A DNA stretch of 64,000 nucleotides, from assembly GCF_964188355.1 (NCBI RefSeq), contig NC_134188.1:744001-808000 (forward strand), read 5' to 3'. The translations under genes were made by a program, and so were the position numbers. The DNA is from Buteo buteo (taxonomy: Eukaryota > Chordata > Aves > Accipitriformes > Accipitridae). The notes below the pieces were generated by a model. That model made no database searches and was not told the origin of the DNA. It saw nothing but the letters and a program-made list of their open reading frames with translations. Shown one piece after another: positions 1 to 13,330 of this stretch; the stretch's first letter is position 1, and each line of letters opens with the position of its first letter.

Positions 1-453
1 GCTGCCCACACCAACAATTATGAAATCATAAAGCTCCTCGTGCAGAAGGGGGTCTCTGTGCCCAGGCCACACGAGGTGCGCTGTAACTGTGTCGAATGTG
101 TCTCAAGTTCAGACGTGGACAGCCTCCGCCACTCTCGATCTAGACTCAATATCTACAAGGCTCTGGCAAGCCCGTCGTTGATTGCTTTGTCCAGTGAGGA
201 TCCTTTCCTCACCGCTTTTCAACTGAGCTGGGAGCTGCAGGAACTGAGTAAAGTCGAAAATGAATTTAAATCGGAGTACGAGGAACTGTCACGGCAATGC
301 AAGCAATTTGCAAAAGATCTCCTGGATCAGACACGGAGTTCCAGGGAATTGGAAATTATTCTTAATTACAGAGATGATAATAGCTTGATAGAAGAACAAA
401 GTGGTAACGATCTTGCAAGATTGAAACTGGCAATTAAGTACCGTCAAAAAGAG
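1..453 (+). CDS. TRPC4: TRPC4 coding exon (5' part cut by window): last ankyrin repeat, zinc site, linker helices
   Basis: Frame 1 is open from the first base and ends at GAG/gtgagt, a consensus donor with a phase 0 intron. It encodes 151 residues, about 149-299. It begins in the last ankyrin repeat (AAHTNNYEIIKLLVQKG). HEVRCNCVEC follows: by alignment these are His172, Cys176, Cys178 and Cys181, the four residues that bind zinc between ankyrin and linker domains in TRPC4/5 structures; His172 is nt 70-72. The rest (SLRHSRSRLNIYKALASPSL onward) is the TRP_2-type linker-helix region that packs against the ankyrin domain and TRP helix, ending KYRQKE. A GTG at nt 40 would make an isolated ORF, but coding clearly runs upstream of it. 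After the donor the frame reads on only to a stop at 475-477, which would be a truncated read-through product with no support. All four zinc ligands are intact. Confidence 0.97.
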
Positions 454-3400
454 GTGAGTGTGCTGGAGAATATTTAAGCATATTTAATAGTAGTAATGTG
501 ATAGATAATAGCCTGAAATACATCCTTTTAACTGAGACTAATTGCTGCTTATCTGTTTTTGTTCTACAGGGTCTCTTCTTTTTTTTATATTTTTAATTAG
601 ATGAATTGAGTAGCTGTTATAGTTTGATAGTATCAGAATTTAAAATGTTCTGTTATAGCACAGATCCAAAGAAGCTTTTTTTTTCTTTAGCACCCGAATA
701 GACATAGTCTCCAGTAGTGTGCTCTGAAGAGCTCTTCAATAATAGGATGAGAAATATATACAGCATGCTTCAAATTAGCTTTAATTGTGTCTGACAGAAA
801 AAGGAGGCTATGTGTTTAAACACCTATAAAATACTACAGGTACCTCTACAGGGAGCTTTCTTCAAAAAATGGCTATTATAAATAGCTACTGAAACATAAG
901 ATTAATAGCAATGCATGACTCCCCAGAATTCTGACATTCAGATTCTTTTTCATAAAGAGTCCAAAATGGAGATACCTGGGTATTGGTTTGCATGACAGTT
1001 AAAAATTCATGAGTTTGTTTCACTGATATAGATACTCAGTTGGAATCAGAGGATGTCTGCATTTTTTAAAAAAATACTCAAGTTCTTATGTGCATGGAAA
1101 AGCAAAAGAATCAAAAGAGAAAAAGGAGTTAGAAAGACAGTTCCCCTGATATTTCCAAAACTTCACTTGATCCCTGCTCATCATCATGTCAGAATGTGTT
1201 TTATCATCTCATCTGGAACCTGTACATACAAAATCAGCTGAGCTGTGGAAGTGTATAGGCAAGACAAATGCTGTTAATAATTAAAGGTTACTTGTTCATA
1301 TAAAATATGGCAAATGCTTAAGGAACTTCTGTGTTATATTGAACTAGTCTATCTATCACCGCTAAATCTCTTTTCTGCAAAATATAACAGTAAATGCATT
1401 AATATATTAAATATGCTAGAAAGGTTTGCAGGAACAATAACCAAACATTTAATGATGCTGTTGTCAATTTGAAATACAATTTAGTAATGAAAAGAAGTTA
1501 TCATGAAGGTAGGGACCTACTGAAGTACTGCGGGAAAAATATCTCAATTGCTCTCTGACTTCATGTCTTCTAATAAGTATTTTTTCCTTCAGGAAACTTA
1601 TTGCATAATTTTATATTTGATAGTATAATGTTTTAGGCAGCGTATTCACTGCCTTCATAAATTATTTTCAGATGGTACTATTCCAGACTTTTCTTAACAA
1701 CTACTATTTCTATTTCTTGAAATGTAATCCTGTCTTACAGTCATTTAAGAAATTCTTACTTGGACTTCTATTTTCCAAAGGATTCACAATAATGCCACAA
1801 ATTCAGTGAAATTTTCAATGAAAATATCAAATCATTTCAAACCTGTTATTTCATGGCAATGTCTAAACATTTCATTTCAATTAAGTAAAGCATTTTGTTT
1901 GACTGCAGTTTCTTCTTACTTCACTTGGACTTCAACATTTTTGACAATGCAGTGCTTATACCTAGTATCATCCATATCATATTATTATACAAAGCAGTAT
2001 AAATGTGATAGAAAGCAAAAATTATTCCTTATCAAAATTGAATATCTCAACAATGCCTAGAGAAAATAACTTTAAAGTACTGAAATGAAAAGTTGCTGTG
2101 TTCTTAATAATGTTTTTTAATGTTTAAGCTGCCATTCTGTTGGGAACATTGGCTTTTTATTCAGATAGGGAATATAAAATATGTCTGGAAATACTGGAAA
2201 TTTCTGCTTCTCTGGCAGCAATACAGTTTAAGAGTCTAAGTGAAGCTTTGTGGCTGTCTCATAGAGCAGAATTTTCTTTGGAACCACAGATTGATTTTGA
2301 GTAATTTTAGTAGCCATTATAATGAATTTCTCATTAAAAGTCTTCCATATGCAAAAACCTGAATTATTGACTCTGAAAGCAGTAGTGACTTTGGAAACAC
2401 AACATCTAATAATTATCCTGTATTTAAAAAAACCACACCTGAAAATAAACAGAAGCACGGCAGCCATGTGTTAGCAAGTCACTGTGTATGTGAGTATTTG
2501 TCAAAAGACTGGGAAGGTGCAGTCAGAAGTCTCCATGTAGAAAATAACAAAACCCCACAAAAAATGGACTCTGATAATATTTGGACATTTTTAACACCAA
2601 AGGAAGATGTGTTTAGTCTATGAATCCCATAACTGAGAGGAGTGATGTATGCACGTTTGAGTCCATGTCTCCAAAAGACCCTTTTCTGCAGACTCTCAGC
2701 CATAGTATTCAAAAAGTTTGATAAACATTTTTCCAGGCAAGAGCCAGGTACTCTAAAACAGCTCATATGTTTGGTTTTTAAATCATGTAAAAGTCTCTGT
2801 GTTTATAGATAAAGACTCCACAGATGGTTAAATAGCATAAATTATGTAAGTAGCTTATCTGCTACACATACTTAAAGTCTTACTCTAATTGGTTGTCTAT
2901 TACCTCAGAATGGAATGAAGTGTAGGTGTCCCTGTGGAAGCTGTACTTACTGCTGCTAGAAAAAAATGTTCTTTAATCACAGGGTAGGAGCACATCTGCT
3001 TAATACAGCATTTAATTGTGCCTACATTTTAAATGCGTGGTGAAGCAATCCTCCTAAAGTATGTGAGTAAATTCCTTATACAGTCAAAAGACAGAGGTAT
3101 GCACAGAGGGAGATCCTGTCTGCTCAAGATAAGACATCTAAGTTAACTTCAGAGACATCTCTCTCTTCTCCCTTGGCTGGGTAAGGAAACAGGGCGCTTC
3201 AATTAGAAGAATTACTTCACTAGGCATTGAAAATGTAGATGCAAGTTACACAACTTACTGCTTCAACTGCCATTTCTACCCTGTGGTAACAGAGATTTCA
3301 GATTCTGAAGGCTCAGAGCCTGCATAAGGGGAAATCAATCTCAGCACTAACTTTTTAATGATGTCTCAGAAGGCATTGATAACCTTTGAATGCTATATGC

Positions 3401-6400
3401 TGCACACAAGCTGCTACCCTCTCATCACAGTTCTAGTTAAACTATTCATGAACTGACAGCAATGTCTTTTTATTTTGAACACTTGCTAGAAGTAATTAAC
3501 TCAAAGAGGAGGAGACTTGCTGTTAATGAAGTACAGTGGAAATCTCTCATTGCCGTTCCTTTTCTGCATCTTTCTTAAAAGAAGTGTTGCTGGGATGTCT
3601 TCCTCAAGCAGGAACAACTAGTAGTGCATATCCCTAACCAACAGTGCACAACCCTTCTGTTAGGATGTGACTGGCGGCAACAGAAGTTGGCTTTTGGTTT
3701 GAAGGAGTCACTACTAATGCACCTACAAGCTTCCCTACAAACCTGCGGTAGGTTTAGCACCAAGAGCTAATTTTTTCTACTTACAGTAACATTTACTTAC
3801 AAATTTTGGAGAAAAAAAAATCTTGAACAAAGTGAATAAATAAGGTAGCGTGCAGGATTTAATTTTGAATGTAAACCTATAATTACAGGAATCTACAGCC
3901 CTCTTCCCTCCCTCCATATACTTGCTGGGGATCTGGCTGTTCTTCCTCCCACCCCTGCAAAGGCACCTAACCCACAGCTCAGGTCAGTTAGTTTTGCTGG
4001 GTGATGAGCCCCAGACTGAGCTGTGGTGGGATTTGCATCTGCTGGCTGCCCCGTTCCTCCCATGGCTGCCATCAGCCACTTCTGACTGCTGCCACCCCCT
4101 CCGTTGTGCTCCCCACACCTTCTGCCGTAGCTGCACCAGCAGCTGTGCTTCACTCCTCACTGCAGGTAATTTTGGCAAAGCCCAAGAACTTCAAATAATT
4201 TGTATTATTTCAGCTCCAGTAGTTGCCCTTGTAGCATGAAGGGCTCATACAGGCATCTAACTCGTAGGGGAGCATTTAACTCCTTTCTGGTTTTTGTGTT
4301 TCCTAGCTCCCAGGACACTCTTAAGCAATCCCTTCTCTCTCACATATCTTGTAGGAGGCTCTTGCACAAAGCCTTCTGTCCTCCTGTCCAAGATCTAACC
4401 TTTCCATGCCTGTGCTAGGTGCAATTGGCCTAAGACAGAGTGACTGCTTAACCAAGGCACATTTGAACACGCTGGCTGAAACTTCTGCATGCTGTTGCAG
4501 TGCGAATTCTTCCACTGCTTGGCTGGACTCCCTCCATTAAGATAAACATTTATTGAACAATAAAACAAGACAGCCAAAGCAAACTTGTCTTAGGCCTGTC
4601 TGCTGGTTCTTTTAATCTACCTCCTTTTTGCTTCACCAGATGTCCACAGAGCACTCTTCTCTTCCGTCCTTACCCCTTGTTTTTGCTGTAGCCTTAGCTA
4701 TCAAGATTAAAATAGCAAAGGGTTTCTTCATCCATTGCCTCCATCAATAGGGACATCCATTATCAAACAAGAAATTTATGAGAAAAACAAACTCCTGTTG
4801 TATGAACTCACTCTTGTGCCTCCAAAGAGATCAGGTCTTTATTCAAATTTTTGAGTGGAGAATAAAACTTCTGAACTTTACAACTCCAGGAGTTAAAATA
4901 AAAAAATGAAGAGAGGTGTTGAGTATGGCAGTGGTATGACAAACAGGAGCTTATGTTCGTGAAAGCCATATAGCTCTCAAGTTTGACTGTTGGCATTTGA
5001 ACTCCTAGGGTATTTTTCATACTAAAAAGAAAATGTTCACACAAAACTATTAACAAGTCCTCCTTAGAGAGACACTTGGCTTTCTTCTGCAAATAATAGG
5101 ATGACCTTATTCCACACTCCATTCCCTCTTTATTAGATCATCATCAGTCCATCTCCTTTGGCATGGTCCAGCAGTGTCTCCCATTTTCCTTTGACCCACT
5201 TCCTTCTAGCCCAAGACTTGATAAATTCTGATGCACAGTGGAGGTATCACAAGTGAGGGGAATTTGCAGCACTCTGATAATGCTCATTTGAACTTTGCAC
5301 TTTCACAATCTATTATTTCATGGTTAGTCCAAATAGTAGAATAGCTTTCAGTCAATAATTTGGATTGAATAAAACAGCTGAGAAAATTAGGAACTCCCTT
5401 GGTGGTTACTTAGACACATAAAATACACCGGGAGACTCTATATTGTTTTGATACCATCTCAGTAGATTTCCTTGTGATACATTTAAACATCCTTTCTCCT
5501 TTTTATTGGCACACTCCAGGAACCTCAAGATCCATATTTATTTCTTTGTTACCCTTCGTCTCCTCTTTTTTCTAACACTCTCTTTTCTTACTGAATTGCA
5601 GACACCATTGCCCATTGCCCATTCTCTGTTGTCCTATCCACAGGGCCAATACTATTGCAAATATTCCTGGGCCCCATCCACTGCCACTGCTTTTGCCTCC
5701 CCAAGAGGAAAGCTACAGACAGCAGGAGGTAGAAGGAGCTTGAGGCTTAGATACAGTCATTCCCTAGGCTGAGCACCAGTAGAACGGTGTCCCAGACCCA
5801 TGCAGCCTCATGCATTTCTGTTGAATCTTGTTTTCCCTAATATAATGACTCTACCTTGGGAGACAGAGCAGATCAAACAGGACTCCTAGGACTAAAAACC
5901 CTTGTAAATACACACTGGTCATGAAAGGAAACTTCTCTCGTTTCCCAGACTCAGTTACACAAGAAACAGTATGGTTAAGTAGACAGAATAGGGGATTTCA
6001 GTCCTTCCTTTGCCACCAGCTTGCTCAGTGATTTTGGAAAGTTGATTGCATGTTAGCTTCACAAATAAAGTACAGGTATCCGCAGCTTCTGTCTAATGTA
6101 TGTAAACTCCCTAATCACTTAAAGATTTATGGAATAATCACTTGGGTTGCTATCGGTGCCTCTTGGCTATTCGTCCAGTCACTGCAATCCATGTATGTTG
6201 AGTTTCCTGCTGCCTTACTCATAGCTGAGACCCAAAAGGATTCCCAAAGGGGGACATGAACTCCTTCCTCTGTCTGACGGGGTGCTTCTTGAGGGTGCCA
6301 TAACCATGGAGAGTGCGCCGATTTACCCTGCCTTGGGATTGTCTCAGCCCTTTCTGATGAAGTTGACAAGTGTGCTTCAGGTCAGATTGCAAGGTGGACT

Positions 6401-9400
6401 TCGGGACACAGCTAGCCCGAAGTCTGTATGTGGCTTCAACACCAGTTTCCATTTCAGTCCAAGTGGGTGGATCTTTGGTCTCTTGTCTTTCCACAAGAGC
6501 CTAGTGCTTTGATCTGCATGCAGCGATGTGCCTTCAACCATTTATCACCCTCTATCATGTATTGGGATTATAGGATCTTCAGGATAAGTTTTGCCTGTTG
6601 TTTATAGGTTTTGTGCTGTGCTCAGCACAGTCAGGACTTAGTTACAGATAGGGCCTGTTTGTGCTATTGTAGCACCTTGAGAGCAATAATTACATTGTAA
6701 GGCTGATTGCAGCTCCTGATGATAAAGGGTGAAGTAAATACAGCAGGAATCACTTTTTTTTTTTTTCCTTTTCATTTCTTAAGGCTTGTATTTTACTTGT
6801 TTTTTGAATAGTGCACTCATGATGCTGGCAAAATAAATAATCTAATGGTTCATTTCTGCTTAATGAATGAAACTAATCCAACCTACCTCAGCAGAAAGAG
6901 GGTACGGCTAGAGCAGCCTACGGTACTCATTGACTCAGCTTCTGCTTTTGTGTTACTTGATAACACTCCTGCTTAGACCTGCCACAGAACTGCTCTATTT
7001 CTTATGCTTCAATGAAATTTTGTGGACTTTCTATAGTTTTTATCTGCCTAAGAGAATGTCTTCTTGGGACAAGAAAGGGAATTTTACTTTGTTTCTGTGA
7101 GTATAGTATCATCCATTTCTTCACCTTAAAAGAAATTCTTGGCTTTCTTTTAAAACATGGCAACAAAGTAAAGATTGTGCCTTTGGAGGGCAAAACTCCA
7201 GAAGAAATTGCTGTTGTTAGTTACAGCTTCAGTTGTCTGGAAGACAACACATCAATGTCTGCTAAGTGTTGTTGTAGGGAACAAAGGAAAGATTGGAGGG
7301 AAAAAAAGGCATACTGAGTTTTTATTGAAAGATTGTGAAAAGCTTGCTAGTTTTGTTGCCTAAAGAAATCAGTTTTATTTCATTATTATCTCTAATGAAT
7401 ATAGAATATAACCAGTCTTTCTTCTATGTTGCTTAACTTTCCTGGTAATATCACTTACATTTATATGGTGCTAAATTTACAGAACCTGACACAACTTAAA
7501 ACCAGTGTGAAGGCATGCTGAACGACAATAAACAGAAGAGAGAACTGAAAGCACATGGGTTTTTTCAATTATATTTTGTTAAATTTGGTCTCACAATAAT
7601 GGAAGTAGACCATTTAGCAGGTTGTATGTGCTGCATGTTGTGCTTTGCAGACACACTCAGTAACTGATCTGCTTATCTGATCTGTAACTGCTTTCAGTTG
7701 GTTATTTTTTTTCTGCTTAGGCAAATGCTTAGCAAGCCCCGGACAAAGAATTGAGGTTGCAGACTCTTCCTGTACACATCCTGTACACTCCACGTTAGAT
7801 GGTATTTCAGGGATTCAACAGATCAACAGTTTTCCTTCCTGCAATAACCCGTATTTCCTGTGTCATGTATCTCAGTCTTCTGCAGGTGTCTTAGGTACAC
7901 TTGGGCATGTCAAATGGTAGGAGAGGTGTAGGAATTGAAACCTCTTAAGGTCTGCCTGTTGTTTACAGGTGAGCTAGGTGGGTAAGCTCCTGTTGCATTC
8001 ACTAATTTACAGTCAGTGGGTCCTAGAGCACGATTCAGCTGAACAGGCACTAGCGAAGGACTTAGTTTCCTAAGCACAACTGTCTAGTGTTATTTGAGAT
8101 AACCTAAGCTATCTGAGATGAATAAATAGAGCTGGTAGGTATGGCACAATGCCTACAGGGGATATGGGCCCTGCCAGACCAGGAACCACAGGCCGGAATA
8201 CTTCAGGACATCTGCAGCAGCACTAGATGTCTGTATGTAGGTAACTGAATTGTATCTCCAGATGTAATGTAAATTTTGTTGTAGGATCCATCGACTGTAT
8301 TAACTAGATAGTCACTGATGATGGGAACTTCATTAAGTAAGGCACACTACTTACATATACCTAAATTTAGGTGTTTCAACCACAAACTAGATCCCTAGTC
8401 TGTGGTAGTCATTCATGGAGAGGAATAGACACTTCCAGAATATTATTTTGTTCATCTAATCTAAAATGAGATTATTTACCCTTTACAACTACCTTTGGCT
8501 GGTGAAGAGAGGTCCTGACAACTGTCTTAGACCTCATTTTCTATAACTAAAGTTATAATGGAATTTATTTCAACTTGGGTGTCCAGTTTTGCAATATTCA
8601 GAGTTTCTCTGGAATGCTGCCATCTACTAGTGATAGCACAGGAAGGAAAATGCCTTCTGGTATCACCATTTTATACTGTCACTTGCCCCTCAATACCATA
8701 TACAACAGCAAGTGGCAGTGTTTCTTAGAGAACATAAGTCACACACCTCTGTGATTGCATAAGGACTGTTTCTTTTCCCTACTATCCAGTGATTTATCAC
8801 TATTCTTGACCAGTTCCATACAACTATGTGCCCATTCTAGAGGGGCGGATTTCCCTGTCCTCTGCGTATGTGATTGAATAGCATCTTGACAGTGTCAGCT
8901 ACTTAAGTTGCTGTGTTTCTCTGCATCCTTTCTGTTCTCCCTCCCCTGACACAATGAATCATCCATCAGTATTTCCACTCAGATTTTAGTTTCATTCTTG
9001 GCTTGAATTCTGTAATCCCTGTGGAATCTCCAAATAAATTTATACTTTTTTTTTTTAATCCTTGTTCTTTAATTCAGGTCCTGCCACTCTAAATTGATAT
9101 TTAGTGTTTCCATTATTGTACTCATATCAAATACTCCACTAGTGAAAGATGCAAAGTTTTAGTGAGGCAAAAGGCTAGAGATATTTTGCAAAAATAAGAT
9201 ATTTTGAGGAAAGACTTTAAGAAAGTGAAAACTCTTTTCCTAGGAAGACAATAGGCTCAGCTGTTGGTAAGCACTTGCAAACAATCAAGGACTTGATAAG
9301 GAAGGATTTTACAGGATGTTTTGAAGAACAGGGGAAAGCCAAAGGTGAATGCGTATGAATAAGAGAAGAAAGAAATCCAGGACTGAACATCCTCTGGCAT

Positions 9401-10402
9401 GTTCTTTATTACATCAAATTATTGCTGTTATACTTTGAATGTGTTTCATTCCTGAATAATGTAGGAAAAATGTGAGGGCCCTTAACATCTGTGGGAGAGA
9501 AAAAAACAATGCAGATCTTCAGCAAGTAGAAATTGCTGAAGTTCTACAAAGCGCAACATTCCTATGCTCTGTTGCTCAAGTGCAGGATCTGGCTCATTAT
9601 TTTTTTAGGTAGATGAAGAGGAAGAGGTAACATTTTACTCTGCCTGCTGTGCAGAAAAGATAATAATATTTAATTGCCAGGGTAATGTAGCCATTTAAAT
9701 TAGAGGTTGTTCTAAATAGCTAACCTTAAGGGCTTCATTAGCAGCCCTGTTATGGTTCACAAAAAGACATGACTCAGTTACACAGCATTTGACATTAAGA
9801 CAAGCTGAAAGTGTAACAGAAGGGAAAAAGGTTTAACACATTATTAATAAAATTAGTTGAAGGCTTAGACTCTTTTTTCCTGCCTTCTTAATAGCATGCA
9901 GATAGAAACTAGAAATAGCCATTCCTGTAGTGTGTTTGTGCTGTGAGTCCCTGACTTATATCGCATAACCTCAGGTATTTAACTAAGGTACCTATGTCAG
10001 CAGCCTAGCCTTGGGTCCCTTCATAGTCAATGGGAAGAGACAGGCATCTCCAGACGGCAGCTCAGGCCATCTCAGAGCAAAATCATTTTTGTCACTACCT
10101 ATCTTACTTACGCTTATTGCAGAGGAGACATGGGTAGCTAGATGTGTTGTACAGGCTAGAAAGAAAGTAAAATCCTTTAAGAAGAATAGCATGTTGTTTC
10201 TGGAAGGTAGGTAACGGTGGGCAAAAGCTAATTTTTTTAAGTCTTGATACTCTGTTGTTCTGAGAACTGAAAAAACCCCTTAAGCTGAATTAGATGAACC
10301 TGTTTGCAGAAACCCCTTCTAATGCATTGTGTGATCTAAGGGTCTGCCTTAGCAGGTAAGTTCAGGGAGAAACCTAGTTTCCCACAAAGACTTATCTATA
10401 TT
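454..10402 (+). other. TRPC4 intron 1, first part: unique sequence
   Basis: AT-rich intron sequence with no supported gene, RNA or recognisable transposon. A GC-richer patch at about 3895-4160 gives overlapping short ORFs on both strands, a composition effect. Poly-T runs occur near 6753 and 9048. About 9650-9800 mixes homeodomain-type TAAT cores with little simple sequence and is listed as a candidate conserved non-coding element. The downstream edge abuts an LTR insertion. Confidence 0.7.
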
Positions 10403-10408
10403 GTTTAT

Positions 10409-10985
10409 TGTCCTGGTTTCAGCTGGGACAGAGTTAATTGTCTTCCTAGTAGCTGGTACAGTGCTATGTTTTGGATTCAGTAGGAGAAGAATGTTGATAA
10501 CACACTGATGTTTTCAGTTGTTGCCAAGTAACGTTTAGTCTGAAGTCAAGGATTTTTCAGCTTCTCATGCCCAGCCAGCGAGAAAGCTGGAGGGGCACAA
10601 GAAGTTGGCACAGGACACAGCCAGGGCAGCTGACCCAAACTGGCCAACGGGGTATTCCATACCATGGGACGTCCCATCTAGTATAGGAACTGGGGTGCGG
10701 GGGGAATCGCTGCTCGGGGCCTAATTGGGCGTCGATCGGAGGGTGGTGAGCAATAGCACTGCGCATCATTTGTATATTCCAGTCCTTTTATTATTGCTGT
10801 TGTCATTTTATTAGTGTTATCATTATCATTATTAGTTTCTTCTTTTCTGTTCTATTAAACTGTTCTTATCTCAACCCACGAGTTTTACTTCTTTTCCCGA
10901 TTTTCTTACCTGTCCCACTGCGGGGGGAGGCAGTGAGTGAGCGGCTGCGTGGTGCTTAGTTGCTGGCTGGGGTTAAACCACGACA
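10409..10985 (+). mobile_element. Solo LTR of an avian endogenous retrovirus (577 bp), 5-bp TSD
   Basis: The element starts TGTCCTGGTTTCAGCTGGGA and ends GGGGTTAAACCACGACA, the TG...CA ends of an LTR. Immediate flanks are a perfect 5-bp duplication, TTTAT (10404-10408 and 10986-10990). A degenerate TATA-like stretch lies near 10680, a (ATT)n-rich tract at about 10797-10840, and a polyadenylation-type ATTAAA at 10854-10859, followed by the TATCTCAACCCACGAG block (10867-10882) in the expected R/U5 position. This sets the orientation as +. There is no internal retroviral coding sequence, so this is a solo LTR left by LTR-LTR recombination. I recognise it as a type very abundant in bird genomes; the 5-bp duplication fits an ERVL-like integrase, but I do not assign a library name. 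The short reading frame at 10557-10769 on the - strand is incidental. Confidence 0.93.
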
Positions 10986-10990
10986 TTTAT

Positions 10991-12224
10991 TTACAATTAC
11001 ATATTTAGACTTAGTGGGCTTAGACTCACTGTACAGTTTATTGGAGGGGAAAAGCCTAAACAGATCATCTTTAAGTTCCCTTCCAACCCAAACCATTCTG
11101 TGGTTCTATATTAAAAGTTTATCTTGCTTTAGGGACAAGGCCTCACTCATGCAGTCTGGACAGGTCATGTTTGGATTATTGATATGGTCAAACAGTCTCA
11201 GATCAGCTCGTCCTAAGCAGTTTCATCTTTCCAGACCTGAGCTACACACAGATTAAGAGCCAACAATTTGAAGAGAAGTATGCAAGCCTCAGAGTTCACT
11301 GGACTAATGTCAAGAACTAAAGTTCTTGAATCTGCTTTTCATTTTTCAGTGAAATGTAACTTCTCTTTGACCACCATTATCCATGTGTCCACCTTACAGA
11401 AGAGCTGGCAATGTGTCCTTGGAAGATAGCTTTATAGGACTTGTACTGTTTGCACACGTGGCACCTTTGTCCTAGAAAAATCAGGCATTTGGGAGCCCCC
11501 ATCATGCCATGCTGGGACTTTTTTTCACCAACATACAGAGATTGGGTGATGATTTCAGATTTCACCTGAAGGAGTAAGCATCATGCAAAGCTGAATTTCA
11601 GAGGTTTGGTCTGAGGGAAAAATCCTCAATTTTACATGAAGGTTCTCAAGATTAGATAGAACATATTGCAAGGCTAACTGTTGTTAGAGCTATGACAGCC
11701 TGAAGGGCTTGTGTTGAGCCATTTCTTCATCATTATTTCCAAAGCTGGAAACCTGTAGTGAACTTATTCAAAATCAGTCCAAATTTTGAAATAAGAGACA
11801 AAGCTTTTGTATGCGTTGAAAAGAAATGTTTTCTTTCACTGCAAGTGGCCATATTCTCAATACAAATACATTAGTCAAATCACATTAAAGGTCAGTAGCA
11901 TAATCACACTTGGAACGAAGAGAGATCATCATTTTCTTTACAGTAAATTAAGGTTAGGTCTTCCCAACCTGGCTGTGAAAATTTGCTCTTTGCTCTGTAC
12001 TCAACCTTGGCACAAATAGTCTTTTTGTTTTCAATGATGGAACTTTCCAGGTATAATAATTGCAAATTACAGCATACAAAGAATGCTTAAACAAGACCTT
12101 GTCAATTGTGAAGACTATACTGGTTTGAAGTTGGCTTGCTTTTCTGTTGCAGCTTTTTCAGTTAGAGTATACATACCTGACCACAGAAACACTGCTTGAA
12201 CACTGACTAGATTTGTAGCCAAAG
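10991..12224 (+). other. TRPC4 intron 1 between LTR and CR1
   Basis: AT-rich intron sequence. Apart from the CR1 3' scrap annotated separately at about 11040-11112, nothing recognisable is present. Confidence 0.6.
11040..11112 (+). mobile_element. CR1 LINE 3'-end scrap, sense
   Basis: TTCCCTTCCAACCCAAACCA followed by TTCTGTGGTTCTAT is the diagnostic CR1 3' untranslated end, whose terminal 8-mer is normally ATTCTGTG-like. Only about 70 bp can be assigned. It lies just 3' of the solo LTR, whose TSD shows the LTR inserted independently beside it. Confidence 0.8.
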
Positions 12225-13330
12225 ATATTTCATTCACCTTGATTTTAGCAAGGCTTTTGACAGCATTTCTCACTATAGTGTTGTATCCATGTTAGGATGT
12301 TACAGGCTGGATGGGAGAACGAGATAGCTAATGGTGGGATGGTCAAGCTTAGAGGGTTGTGGTTAATGGGTCATACTCTATCTGATGACAAGTAAAAACT
12401 CTGCAGTGCTGCAAGGATCTGTACTGGCCCAGATTTATCAGTGACCAGGAGAAGATCCACTCTCGAAAAGTTTGCAGACAACACCAAGTGAGAGAGACCA
12501 GCTGATATGCTCAAGGCAGGGCTGCCTCTGGAGGGACCAAGACAGGCTGGAGGAACAGGCTGACAGGACCCTAACTGAAATTCAGAAAGGACAAACGCGA
12601 AGTCCTGAACCTGGGAAGGAAGAAGCCCCTGCAGTGACACGGGTTGGGGACCGACTGCCTGGCTGCAATGCAGAAAAGGAGCCGGAGGTGTGAGGACCTC
12701 CAGCTGGACAAAGGCCAGCAGCGAAGAAGGCTAGCCGTAACCTGGGCTGTACTAACAGGAGCATCAACAGTGTGTTGAGGTAAGTGGGTTTTCCACTCTA
12801 ATCAGCACTCACTGGATCACATCTCGATCCTGCATCCAGCTTTGTGTCCCTCAGTACAAAAGACATCAGTAAATTGGAGCAAGTTCAGGGGAGGGCCACT
12901 GAGATGGCGGGGGCTGGAGCACTTGCCCTCCGAGGAGGAGCCGAGGGAGCAGAGCCTGTTCAGCCTGGAGCAGAGGTGGTTTCAGGGGAACCAGCATCAC
13001 CCCCCAGTGACTACAGGGACGTCATCGAGGATATGGAGCCAGGCGTTTCACAGTGGTTCATGGTGGAAGGACTATAAACAATGGTGAAAGAAGAAAAGTT
13101 TGGACTGCATATAAAGAAGAAAAAAGCTTTCCCCATGAGGACAGTCAGGCGTGGAACAGGTTTCCCAGACAGGTTGTGCTGTCTCCATCCTTGGAGATTT
13201 TCAAGACTTAACTGGATGAAGCCCCGAGCAACCCAGTCTGATCTCATAGGTGACCCTGGTTTGAGCAGGAGGTTGGACAAAAGACCTCCTGAGGTCCCTC
13301 CCAGCCTGAATTATCCTGTGATCTGATGAT
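12225..13330 (+). mobile_element. Old degenerate CR1 LINE copy, sense, 5'-truncated
   Basis: Conceptual translation in shifting frames shows reverse-transcriptase landmarks in the right order: LDFSKAFDS (motif A region, about 12238-12264), an NGS/GSVL-type block near 12365-12430, then KFADNTK at about 12466-12490 where the catalytic FADD box should be. Further on come a QVQGRATEMAG block (about 12880) and the 3' untranslated end at about 13290-13320 (GAGGTCCCTCCCAGCCTGAA and TTATCCTGTGATC). Stops and frameshifts are frequent and the second Asp of the active site is changed, so it is dead and older than the 48742 copy. Short ORFs on both strands at 12371-13557 are pieces of this element. Confidence 0.88.

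Noticed and set aside
1..453. Assignment of the gene to TRPC5
   Set aside because: The zinc-site neighbourhood, the linker (SLIEEQSGNDLARLK) and the KKKIRRKPESFGTIGRRAADN stretch after the TRP helix follow TRPC4; TRPC5 has different residues and an Arg-rich insert there.
40..477. GTG at nt 40 as a start codon for a 145-residue protein
   Set aside because: The same frame is coding from nt 1 (AAHTNNYEI...) and splices at 453/454; GTG initiation is not expected and the tail after 453 is intron.
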